This document shows positions 51,628 to 59,045 of a DNA stretch of 64,000 bases, piece by piece. The notes below the pieces were generated by a model, which was not told the DNA's origin, searched no databases, and saw only the letters and a list, made by a program, of their open reading frames with translations. The position numbers and the translations under genes were made by a program. The DNA is from Geomicrobium sp. JCM 19038 (GTDB lineage Bacteria > Bacillota > Bacilli > Bacillales > Marinococcaceae): positions 124,001 through 188,000 of the forward strand of contig NZ_BAXA01000007.1 of NCBI RefSeq assembly GCF_000698125.1, read 5' to 3'. Every line of letters starts with the position of its first letter. Position 1 is the first letter of the stretch.

Positions 51628-51870
51628 TTAAAATACTTGTTCAATCTCCACAACGCCTGGAACTTCTTCCACTAACGCGCGCTCAATACCTGCCTTTAAC
51701 GTAATGGTTGATGAAGGGCAAGTTCCGCAAGCACCCATTAGACGTACTTTAACAATCCCGTCTTCAATATCAACCAATTCAACGTCGCCGCCGTCGCGGA
51801 GTAGGAATGGGCGGAGTTTTTCAAGTACTTCTTGTACTTGGCCAGTGATGTCTACAGTTTCTGTCATCAT
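51628..51870 (-). CDS. yutI: NifU-type Fe-S scaffold/carrier (Nfu, YutI)
   Basis: This is an 80-residue stand-alone NifU C-terminal domain that holds and transfers Fe-S clusters made by the Suf system (22-27 kb). The cluster-binding motif is GACGTCPSS (CxxC), preceded by [16 protein letters not shown]. The ATG at 51870 follows an AAAGGAG SD; a GTG two codons upstream is the alternative. Confidence 0.94.
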   Translation of the reverse strand: MMTETVDITGQVQEVLEKLRPFLLRDGGDVELVDIEDGIVKVRLMGACGTCPSSTITLKAGIERALVEEVPGVVEIEQVF

Positions 51871-51995
51871 AAACACTCCTTTCTTTATCCTCTATTATAA
51901 TACCCATCTTCATAAAAATCCATGTTTAGGGTTATTTTTTTATGAATACGATGTATGATGGAAGAAGAAATCGTCAATGTTTGGGAGGGAACGCT

Positions 51996-52313
51996 ATGTC
52001 TATTGAAGTTGTCGTGTATGGTGCAGAGCGTAAGTGTGCCAGTTGTGTTAATTTACCTTCTTCGAAAGAAACGATGGAATGGTTAGAAGCATTGTTAAAT
52101 CGGAAGTATCCAGAGCAAACATTATCGTTTGAATACATTGATATTGAAGCACCAAAGTCAGGTTACGAACAGCTGGCACATGAAATTATAGAAGAAGATC
52201 GTTTTTATCCATTTATTACGATCAATGAGCAAGTAGTCGCTGAAGGAGACCCAAAAGTTAAGACGATTTACAAGACAATGGATGAAATTATTCATAATCA
52301 AAAAATCAGCTGA
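51996..52313 (+). CDS. yuzD: YuzD, DUF1462 family protein
   Basis: The 105-residue DUF1462 protein has a thioredoxin-like start VVYGAERKCASCVNLPSSKE with a CxxC motif. FEYIDIEAPKSGYE and YPFITINEQVVAEGDPK follow. The ATG at 51996 has SD GGGAGGG; the upstream in-frame start lacks one. It sits between nfu and yutJ, as in B. subtilis. A redox or Fe-S-related role is suggested only by the CxxC and context. Confidence 0.9.
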   Translation: MSIEVVVYGAERKCASCVNLPSSKETMEWLEALLNRKYPEQTLSFEYIDIEAPKSGYEQLAHEIIEEDRFYPFITINEQVVAEGDPKVKTIYKTMDEIIHNQKIS

Positions 52314-52339
52314 GAGGAATACTCCCTAGCTGATTTTTT
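52302..52339. terminator. Bidirectional terminator between yuzD and yutJ
   Basis: AATCAGCT and AGCTGATT flank an inner GG/CC stem, with an A run on the left and a T run on the right. It serves the convergent genes yuzD and yutJ and overlaps their ends. Confidence 0.85.
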
Positions 52340-53419
52340 ATACACCACTGTGATATTTGTACATCCATAGCACGCCGCTTTTAAGGATCCTCGCTACACG
52401 TCCTTTGACGGAAGCTTTGTCTCCCATAACTCCGAACCCTTGTTTCTTTCCTAAAGAGCCAAGCGTCCCTTTTAATTTCATTTCAGGCATTGTGTCAGGA
52501 AGTTCTTCTCCTGCCCATTGTTTCTTTAAGATCATCACAATTTGTTCACCTTGCTTTTCCGCAAGTTGCCCACTTGGCGCATACGGTAAGCTCGCGCAGT
52601 CTCCAACAACAAACGTATCCGGATGATCTGGAATGTGATGGTGTTTCGTAAGGATAATATGACCTTTGCGGTCTTTTTCAATGTTCTCAATGTCACGAAC
52701 GACTTTTACAGGTTGCACACCAGCAGTCCAGATCACTGCATCTGAAGCAATTCGTTCTTCGTGATTGAACAGTGCACCTTCTGCCACTCGTGTAATGTTT
52801 GAATTGCTAATAATATCCACTTCATGCTTTTCAAACCATGAGCTTACATACGTGCTAAGACGAAGTGGAAACATCGGTAAGATCGTTTCGCCACGGTCAA
52901 ACAAATGAATCGTTAAGTCTTGGCGACTTTCACGTAGTTCTGCCGCAAGTTCCACACCAGAAAGACCAGCACCAACGACAGAAACCGTTGCACGTGGAGG
53001 CAAATTACTAATGGCTTCATACGTCTTTCTTGTACTTTCCATGCTTTGAATACTATGCGTATGTTCTTTGGCGCCTGGAACCCCGTGATACTTATCTTCA
53101 GCGCCTAAGCCAATGACCATTTTGTCGTATTGAAGCGTTTCGACTTCACCGCGATCGCCTACAAGGGTAATTTCTTTGTTATGAACATCAATGTTATCGA
53201 CATTGCCAAAGACCCGACGAACGTGTTTCGGAAAAGGAACACGAATGTCATGATCTGATTCCGTACCGGCTGCCAGTGCGTAGTATTCCGTTTTAATACA
53301 ATGATAAGGAAGTTTATCAACGAGTATCATTTCATAATCTTCGGGGAGATCTTTTGCGCTCAATTGCTGCATGATTTTCATGCCGCCATATCCGCCGCCC
53401 AATATAACGAGTTTTTCAT
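52338..53419 (-). CDS. yutJ: Type II NADH dehydrogenase-like protein YutJ (frameshift near the start)
   Basis: This FAD-dependent pyridine nucleotide oxidoreductase of the NDH-2 family is 360 aa after repair. The N-terminal dinucleotide motif is KLVILGGGYGGMKI; the frame breaks near 53413 in the A run of ATGAAAAAACTC. The ATG at 53419 has SD AAGGAG. A second Rossmann motif VVGAGLSGVELAAEL, IWTAGVQP and the FAD motif FVVGDCASL are present. It probably feeds NADH electrons to quinone without pumping. A strong promoter lies at 53539-53567. Confidence 0.93.
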
Positions 53420-53460
53420 GTTACAGGACTCCTTTGGTAGAAAAATAGCACGTGATGATG

Positions 53461-53491
53461 GGCGACCAACGCGTTTGCTTACTCGCCCAAA
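53461..53491 (-). other. Leader hairpin of yutJ
   Basis: GGGCGA and TCGCCC close a 17-base loop in the 5' leader of yutJ, about 45 bases before the start codon. In the gap 53420-53736 I see this hairpin, the two divergent promoters listed separately and a small AGAAGTT/AACTTCT inverted repeat near 53607-53626. Confidence 0.45.
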
Positions 53492-53538
53492 TTGTCATTT
53501 ATGTACAGAAAATATCATTAGATTGTCACACCTCTTAA

Positions 53539-53567
53539 ATTATAACGATTCTATCTGTATATGACAA
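53539..53567 (-). promoter_or_regulatory. Strong sigma-A promoter of yutJ
   Basis: On the minus strand TTGTCA (53567-53562), a 17-bp spacer and TATAAT (53544-53539), giving a leader of about 110 bases. Confidence 0.82.
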
Positions 53568-53685
53568 CAACTGTAGTAATGACAATAAAAGATTGATTAT
53601 TTAGAGAAGTTTTATGGAACTTCTATCACACGCTGTGCAATGGAATCCTCATTCATGAATTTTTACGTACAAAACTTAGAATGAA

Positions 53686-53714
53686 TTGACGATCTTCTGC
53701 GTCCGAGATACGAT
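53686..53714 (+). promoter_or_regulatory. Sigma-A promoter of yuzB
   Basis: TTGACG (53686-53691), a 17-bp spacer and TACGAT (53709-53714), 22 bases before the yuzB ATG. Confidence 0.75.
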
Positions 53715-53736
53715 AGCGGTAGGTAGGTGAGGACGA

Positions 53737-53973
53737 ATGTATCCTCTTGTAGAATTTTGCATGTCGAATGTCGCAGAAGGCACCCATTCAGTTATGGAAG
53801 AGTTGTCGCGTGATCCGAACATTGATGTTGTAGAACGTGGTTGTCTCGGGCAATGTACAATGTGTAGAGACCATCGATATGCTAGAGTAGAGGGCAAGAT
53901 TATTAAAAGCCAACAAACCGATGAGTTAATAGATGATATTTATCAGTATCTTGAAGAAGAAGATTGGCTGTAA
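53737..53973 (+). CDS. yuzB: YuzB, DUF1450 family protein
   Basis: The 78-residue DUF1450 protein has VEFCMSNVAEGTHSVMEEL and VVERGCLGQCTMCRDHRYARVEG. Four Cys (one early, then CxxxCxxC) suggest a metal or Fe-S site in a thioredoxin-like ferredoxin fold. SD GGTGAGG. It has its own consensus promoter and a terminator at 53983. Function unknown. Confidence 0.92.
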   Translation: MYPLVEFCMSNVAEGTHSVMEELSRDPNIDVVERGCLGQCTMCRDHRYARVEGKIIKSQQTDELIDDIYQYLEEEDWL

Positions 53974-53982
53974 TGAATGTGT

Positions 53983-54020
53983 AAAGTCCGGAGTCTAAAC
54001 GAGGCGACCGGACTTTCTTT
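53983..54020 (+). terminator. Terminator of yuzB
   Basis: AAAGTCCGG (53983-53991) and CCGGACTTT (54008-54016) are perfectly complementary, followed by CTTT. Confidence 0.75.
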
Positions 54021-54039
54021 AAGGTCAGGGGGGAGAAAG

Positions 54040-54618
54040 ATGAGTAAAAAAGACAAAATCGTTCAAGCAGCGATTGAAGTGTTTAAAGAAAAAGGAATAG
54101 AACGAACGAAAGTTTCTGATATTGTGAAGGCGGCTGGCATTGCACAAGGAACGTATTACTTGTATTTTCCATCGAAGCTGGCGATAATGCCTGCAATTGC
54201 GGATGTTCTCATTGAAATACTCGTCGCAGATATTCGTAAACAAATTAACACAGAGGACCCTTTTAAGACACAACTGGACGACTTAGTTGAAGTGATGTAT
54301 CAACATACGAAAGAATATCGAGATGTTCATTCATTAGTCTATGCAGGTCTTTCTTCGACAGAATATCTGCAACAATGGGAAGAAATTTACGAACCATTTT
54401 ACGAATGGCTTGGCGATGTGCTAGAGAATGCAATTAGGCGGGAAGAAGTACGACAAGAAATGAATGCCAAGCGTACAGCGAAGCTTTTAATCGGCACCAT
54501 TGAGACAAGCGCAGAGCAGGCGTATTTATACGATCAAACCGACGAAAAAGAAATCGATGAACAGAAAAAAGAACTTCGAACGTTTATCAACCAAGCTCTT
54601 GGAACGAAGAACGACTGA
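54040..54618 (+). CDS. TetR/AcrR-family transcriptional regulator
   Basis: The 192-residue regulator has the DNA-binding domain at residues 8-50 (VSDIVKAAGIAQGTYYLYF) and a helical ligand domain. The ATG at 54040 follows SD GGGGGGAG; an upstream in-frame ATG at 53977 lies within the yuzB terminator. It is followed at 24 bases by a Cys-containing small gene and dapF, so it may head this transcript. Its targets are unknown. Confidence 0.9.
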   Translation: MSKKDKIVQAAIEVFKEKGIERTKVSDIVKAAGIAQGTYYLYFPSKLAIMPAIADVLIEILVADIRKQINTEDPFKTQLDDLVEVMYQHTKEYRDVHSLVYAGLSSTEYLQQWEEIYEPFYEWLGDVLENAIRREEVRQEMNAKRTAKLLIGTIETSAEQAYLYDQTDEKEIDEQKKELRTFINQALGTKND

Positions 54619-54642
54619 TGATTCTAAAGGAGAGAGTTTACG

Positions 54643-54882
54643 ATGAAGCTACTGCCTTTTGAAAATACGTGGCCGTATGAAAAAGTAGGTGAAGACGTTT
54701 ACCTACATGAATGTCCTGATTGTGGAGACAGTAATGTGCTAACGTTTTTAAAGACTGAACAATTACAAGATGCTTTTGATAATGTAAAAACACAATTAAT
54801 CATGCCGTGTTGCAATTACCGCATTACGATTTTGCAAGCGGATGAGGATTATTTTTGGACATCAGAACGACAAAGAAAATGA
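54643..54882 (+). CDS. Small zinc-ribbon-like protein, function unknown
   Basis: The 79-residue protein has two cysteine pairs, ECPDCGDSN (CxxC) at residues 28-31 and MPCCNYRI near residue 56, suggesting a small metal-binding fold. SD AAAGGAGAG lies before the ATG. It ends 10 bases before dapF and is likely co-transcribed. I do not recognise the family. Confidence 0.7.
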   Translation: MKLLPFENTWPYEKVGEDVYLHECPDCGDSNVLTFLKTEQLQDAFDNVKTQLIMPCCNYRITILQADEDYFWTSERQRK

Positions 54883-54892
54883 GGGTTTGCAC

Positions 54893-55746
54893 ATGAAGTT
54901 TACGAAGTTACATGGACTTGGTAATAGCTACATTTACCTCGACGGATTTAACGATGCAATTCCGAGTGAACAAGATTTACAAAAAACAGCGATCGCTGTT
55001 TCGAATCCATATACAGGAATTGGCTCTGACGGTTTAATTTTAATTTTGCCATCTGAAGGTTCTGATGTGAAAATGCGTGTCTTTAACAACGACGGTTCAG
55101 AAGCGAAGAATTGTGGAAACGGTTTGCGTTGTGTTTCCAAATACGTCTACGATCGTGGTATTGTCACCTCGACAACGTTTACCATTGAAACGCTCGGTGG
55201 TGAAGTGGAAGCAGAAGTTCACCCAGACCACGCGAATCAAGTGAAGATGGTTACGGTAGATATGGGAGTACCTAGATTGAAGAAATCAGACTTGCCGATG
55301 ACGGGGATGGTGCTAAGCAGACAATTAACGAATCAATTGCAATAGCAGATCACCAATTCTCAATGACAGGTGTCTCGATGGGTAATCCTCATATTATTAT
55401 GTTTACCGATGACATTTCAAAAGCACCAGTAGCAACACTTGGACCGATTATTGAGAAATCTTCAGTATTTCCTGAAGGTGTCAATGTAGAATGGGTTCAA
55501 ATGGTGAGTGAACGTGAGATGCACTTTAAAGTATGGGAACGGGGAAGTGGCATCACACAAGCATGTGGAACCGGAGCATGTGCTGCGGTTGTTGCAGCCG
55601 TCTTAAATGGCCAAAGCAAAAAAGACGATGAAGTTACCGTCCACTTACCAGGTGGAGACCTTTACATCACATGGTCATCAAAAGACGACCACGTCTGGAT
55701 GCGTGGCGAAGCCGTAACCGTCTGTCACGGAGAATATTTAGTGTAA
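54893..55746 (+). CDS. dapF: Diaminopimelate epimerase (one-base frameshift)
   Basis: DapF converts LL- to meso-diaminopimelate for lysine and peptidoglycan. It is 284 aa after repair, as in B. subtilis. The two catalytic cysteines are in EAKNCGNGLRC and ITQACGTGACA. KLHGLGNSYIYLD opens the protein. The frame breaks near 55305, where DLPMTG continues as DGAKQTINESIAIADHQ; one G in a G run restores it. SD GAGGGT precedes the ATG at 54893. Confidence 0.96.
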
Positions 55747-55748
55747 AG

Positions 55749-55779
55749 CCAAGAAGGGGCCGCCTTTCTTGGTTTTTTT
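55749..55779 (+). terminator. Terminator of dapF
   Basis: CCAAGAA pairs with TTTCTTGG around a GC-rich loop, followed by seven T. Confidence 0.85.
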
Positions 55780-55794
55780 ATGTGGCTTGTGGGC

Positions 55795-55912
55795 TAGATG
55801 TGAGGGCGCGGATCAAGAGTGTAGGAGCGTGGATCAAGCCCGAGCGTACGCGTAGTTAGACAGAAGGAACCCGGACCAAGCCTGATGAAAGCATGGGAAG
55901 AGCGACCCAGCT
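55795..55912. repeat. Degenerate short repeats in a GC-rich intergenic stretch
   Basis: The 322-base gap 55747-56068 has no credible gene. Its first half is GC-richer than its surroundings and contains the related units GGCGCGGATCAAG, GAGCGTGGATCAAGCC and ACCCGGACCAAGCC at irregular spacing. The second half (55913-56068) shows no structure I can support. Confidence 0.45.
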
Positions 55913-56068
55913 AAACGTGCTTTATCAGCAAAACAAGCGTCACCCTTTCACCAACACGTAAGTCATATGCTGAACTTTGATTCGATGTATCGAAACGTCG
56001 TCACTCATGGTTCTAAATTGCATAATTTAGGAGTAGTGTATGCAATTTGAGGTGAGGGGCTAAGCGGT

Positions 56069-56326
56069 GTGAGTGAGGAGAATAACTATTTATCGTCGAT
56101 TGTTCATTTCTTTAGTGAATTTCCAGAAGAGCCCCGCGTCTATTCCTTTTTTTTAGATGGGGTTTTTCATTGGATGGAAAGCGACTATATTATCGGTGAG
56201 ATTCTAATTTCTTCTGAAGAAGACTTAAAAGAAGTTCATCAAATCTTGATGAGTATGACGCATACCGAAGAGAGTATTCATCGTTTTTTGGAATTGATGG
56301 CGAAAGCGTACGTGATGGCAAGATAA
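56069..56326 (+). CDS. Small acidic hypothetical protein
   Basis: The 85-residue protein is rich in Glu, Phe and Tyr, with mostly helical character (SSEEDLKEVHQILMSMTHTEES). The GTG at 56069 lies about 8-9 bases after a GAGGGG SD. It has no motifs or TM segments and no family I recognise. It is followed after 11 bases by a strong promoter for the next unit. Confidence 0.5.
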   Translation: MSEENNYLSSIVHFFSEFPEEPRVYSFFLDGVFHWMESDYIIGEILISSEEDLKEVHQILMSMTHTEESIHRFLELMAKAYVMAR

Positions 56327-56337
56327 TTCTGATAAAA

Positions 56338-56366
56338 TTGACAATAAGCGCTTTCAAAGGTATGAT
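56338..56366 (+). promoter_or_regulatory. Consensus promoter of the catabolic cluster leader
   Basis: TTGACA (56338-56343), a 17-bp spacer and TATGAT (56361-56366). The spacer contains the cre-like site listed next. Confidence 0.85.
56343..56356 (+). promoter_or_regulatory. cre-like CcpA site within the promoter
   Basis: The 14-mer ending AAGCGCTTTCA matches the cre consensus TGWAARCGYTTWCA at 12 of 14 positions, with mismatches only in the first two. Lying between -35 and -10, it would give carbon catabolite repression. Confidence 0.55.
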
Positions 56367-56430
56367 GAATTCAAATGATGAACTGTTCAAGTCTTATGTT
56401 GCCTAGCCACGGTAATTCTCTGAGACTGAC

Positions 56431-56467
56431 AGCCAGTTTACTTTTCAGGGGAGTAGACTGGCTTTTT
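56431..56467 (+). terminator. Terminator hairpin in the leader of the acyl-CoA dehydrogenase gene
   Basis: AGCCAGTTTACT (56431-56442) pairs with AGTAGACTGGCT (56452-56463, one wobble), followed by TTTT. It ends a transcript of about 95 nt starting near 56373, which could be an attenuated leader or a small RNA. Confidence 0.7.
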
Positions 56468-56513
56468 GCTGTCCTCCTTTCAAAACTATTCATAATATTA
56501 GGAGCTGAGTCGT

Positions 56514-57728
56514 ATGGATTTTCATTTAAGTGAAGAGCAACAAATGGTTCAAAAGACAGTGCGGAACTTTGTAGATAAAGAAATTATGCCGAACATCGCT
56601 GAGTGGGATGCGAACATGCACTTCGAGCGCAGTGTTGTAGATAAAATGTCTGAGCTTGGCTTTATGGGTATTTGTATTCCAGAACAATACGGTGGAAGTG
56701 GCATGGATTATAACACGCTTGCGATTGTCTGTGAGGAGCTTGAGCGTGGCGACACAGCGTTTCGTACAGCAGCGTCTGTTCATATCGGTTTGAACAGCAT
56801 GACGATCCTCCAATGGGGTACAGAAGAGCAAAAGCAAAAATACTTAACACCACTTGCCAAAGGTGAAAAAATCGGTGCCTTCGGTTTAACGGAGCCAAAT
56901 GCAGGGTCTGATGTAAAGGCGATGAACACGACTGCTAAGAAAAACGGCGATCACTACGTGTTGAACGGATCAAAAACGTGGATTTCACTTTGTGATGTTG
57001 CGGACACATTCCTCGTGTTTGCGTACACAGGTGACAAAAATGAAAACCATAGTGGGATTTCTGCATTCATCGTAGAGCGTGAGTGGGAAGGTTTTAGCTC
57101 AAAAGCGATCAAAGGAAAACTCGGTATTCGTGCCGGTAACACGGGTGAGATTTTCTTCGATAATGTGAAGATTCCTGCGGAGAACCTTCTAGGAGAAGAA
57201 GGTGAAGGATTCAAAATTGCGATGTCTGCACTCGACAATGGTCGTTTTACCGTTGCAGCGGGAGCGTGCGGTCTAATCATGGCGAGTCTTGAGGCTTCTG
57301 TCGCTTATTGCCACGAGCGTAAAACGTTCGGTGTAGAAATTGGGCAACATCAACTCGTTCAACAAATGATTGCAAAAATGGAAGCTGGTCTTCAAATGAG
57401 TCGCCTGCTCGTGTTTAAAGCTGGTGAACTGAAAAATGCAGGCGTAAGAAATACGAGAGAAACGTCTCTTGCGAAGTGGCAATCGTGTAACTTTGCAAAC
57501 GAAGCTGCAAACGATGCCGTGCAAGTCCACGGTGCGTATGGCTATTCAAACGAGTATCCAGCAGAACGTCTGCTTAGAAACTCAAAAGCACCTGTTATTT
57601 ATGAAGGAACGAGAGAGATTCATACTGTGATGCAAGCGAAATATGCACTTGGCTACACAGAAGACAAACCTCTTCGCAAAATGCTGCCTGCGTGGCCGTT
57701 CGAAAAATCTACTGTACACCAAGACTAA
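56514..57728 (+). CDS. Acyl-CoA dehydrogenase
   Basis: This is an FAD-dependent acyl-CoA dehydrogenase of 404 aa. It has FGLTEPNAGSDVKAM (FAD loop), a KTWISLCDVADTFLV region, RKTFGVEIGQHQLVQQ, and the catalytic base E364 in APVIYEGTREIH. SD AGGAG. It heads a run of five same-strand genes and is paired with a CaiB-type CoA transferase 18 bases downstream. That pairing recalls short dicarboxylic or branched acyl-CoA catabolism such as glutarate, but the substrate is not fixed by sequence. Confidence 0.92.
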   Translation: MDFHLSEEQQMVQKTVRNFVDKEIMPNIAEWDANMHFERSVVDKMSELGFMGICIPEQYGGSGMDYNTLAIVCEELERGDTAFRTAASVHIGLNSMTILQWGTEEQKQKYLTPLAKGEKIGAFGLTEPNAGSDVKAMNTTAKKNGDHYVLNGSKTWISLCDVADTFLVFAYTGDKNENHSGISAFIVEREWEGFSSKAIKGKLGIRAGNTGEIFFDNVKIPAENLLGEEGEGFKIAMSALDNGRFTVAAGACGLIMASLEASVAYCHERKTFGVEIGQHQLVQQMIAKMEAGLQMSRLLVFKAGELKNAGVRNTRETSLAKWQSCNFANEAANDAVQVHGAYGYSNEYPAERLLRNSKAPVIYEGTREIHTVMQAKYALGYTEDKPLRKMLPAWPFEKSTVHQD

Positions 57729-57746
57729 CGAACGGGAGGGAGAACG

Positions 57747-58934
57747 ATGCACGACGCACTTAACGGGATCAAAATTTTAGACCTTTCGCGTGTTCTCGCT
57801 GGACCACTTGGAACGATGCTTCTTGCTGACTTTGGTGCTGACGTTTTAAAGATCGAACAGCCTGGTGGCAGTGATGATATTAGGCATTGGTGGCCGTTTA
57901 CGAACAGTGAAAGCACGTATTATTTATCAGCAAATCGTAATAAGCGTTCCATGACGTTAAATTTAAAGCATGATCGTGGACGTGAACTGTTTTTACAACT
58001 CGTACAAGACGCTGACGTTGTTGTTGAGAATTTCAAAGCAGGGACGATGTCACGACTTGGGCTTAGTTATGATCGCCTTAAAGAAGTAAATGAAGACATT
58101 ATTCTCTGCTCGATCACAGGGTATGGTCAAGACGGGCCGTATCATACACATCCTGGTTATGACCCGGTCATACAGGCGATTGGCGGGTTAATGGACGTAA
58201 CCGGTGAAACCGACGGTGAAGCTACACGTGTAGGTACACCGGTTGTGGACATTATGACGAGTCATTATGTTTGTATGAGTGTTCTCGGTGCCTTAAGAAA
58301 ACGAGATCAGTCTGGGAGCGGGGCACACATTGATCTTTCGTTGTTAGATGTTCAAGTGAGCTCTTTAGCCAACATTTCAAGTAGCTACTTGAATGAAGGG
58401 CACGTATCAAAGAGAGCCGGCAATGCTCACGGAAACATTACTCCGTATGAGACGTTTCCTTGTGCTGACAAACCATTGATGGTCGCAGCGGGTAATGATC
58501 GGATGTATCGAGCGCTTACTGAAGTGCTTGGTCGTCCAGAATTAGCGGACGACGACCGCTTTCTAACTAATGGTGATCGTGTTCAACATCGAAGCGAACT
58601 TCGAGAGGTTTTAGTTGGGGAGTTTAAGCAAAAAGATGCGGATCAATGGGCAGAGTTACTTGCTGAGAAGAAAGTTCCTTGTGGACCGGTGAATAGTATC
58701 GAGCAAGTATTTGAACATGAACAAGTGGTACATCGAAATATGAAAATTAGTGCGCCACATCCAACGGTAGAAACGTATCATGGAGTTCGTAATCCAATTT
58801 TAGCGGATGGGCAAGTGTTGCCAGTTCGCTATGCTCCTCCATTATTAGGCGAGCAGACGTCAGACATTTTGGCTGAAACTTTTGATTTTGATCAAGAAAC
58901 GGTTGATGAACTCAAAAAAGAGGGTATCATATAG
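57747..58934 (+). CDS. CaiB/BaiF family (type III) CoA transferase
   Basis: This 395-residue family III CoA transferase moves CoA between carboxylic acids through an aspartyl-CoA anhydride. Motifs are LDLSRVLAGPLGTMLLADFG at the N-terminus, NRNKRSMTLNLKHDRG, ITGYGQDGPYHTHPGYD, and the catalytic Asp in HIDLSLLDVQ. SD GGGAGGGAG. It probably activates the acid that the upstream dehydrogenase oxidises. Confidence 0.93.
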   Translation: MHDALNGIKILDLSRVLAGPLGTMLLADFGADVLKIEQPGGSDDIRHWWPFTNSESTYYLSANRNKRSMTLNLKHDRGRELFLQLVQDADVVVENFKAGTMSRLGLSYDRLKEVNEDIILCSITGYGQDGPYHTHPGYDPVIQAIGGLMDVTGETDGEATRVGTPVVDIMTSHYVCMSVLGALRKRDQSGSGAHIDLSLLDVQVSSLANISSSYLNEGHVSKRAGNAHGNITPYETFPCADKPLMVAAGNDRMYRALTEVLGRPELADDDRFLTNGDRVQHRSELREVLVGEFKQKDADQWAELLAEKKVPCGPVNSIEQVFEHEQVVHRNMKISAPHPTVETYHGVRNPILADGQVLPVRYAPPLLGEQTSDILAETFDFDQETVDELKKEGII

Positions 58935-58938
58935 GAAA

Positions 58939-59008
58939 GAGCGTTGGTTGACAACGAGCTGAAGGCTTGCTGCTACTTGGCAGGAAGTCTTCCTATATTT
59001 TTACGCTC
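58939..59008 (+). other. Structured intergenic element between the CoA transferase and pepA genes
   Basis: GAGCGT (58939-58944) can pair with ACGCTC (59003-59008). Inside are GTTG/CAAC and AGGAA/TTCCT hairpins and a short T run at 58998-59002. It may be a weak terminator or an mRNA processing element separating expression of the two gene pairs. Confidence 0.35.
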
Positions 59009-59045
59009 ATTTAGCACAAAATGACCAATGGAGGATATCACAATC

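Noticed and set aside
56431-56467. yybP-ykoY (manganese) riboswitch, because of a GGGGAGTAG string in the ACAD leader
   Set aside because: The string lies in the loop and arm of a simple terminator hairpin, and there is no room for the rest of the aptamer before the start codon.
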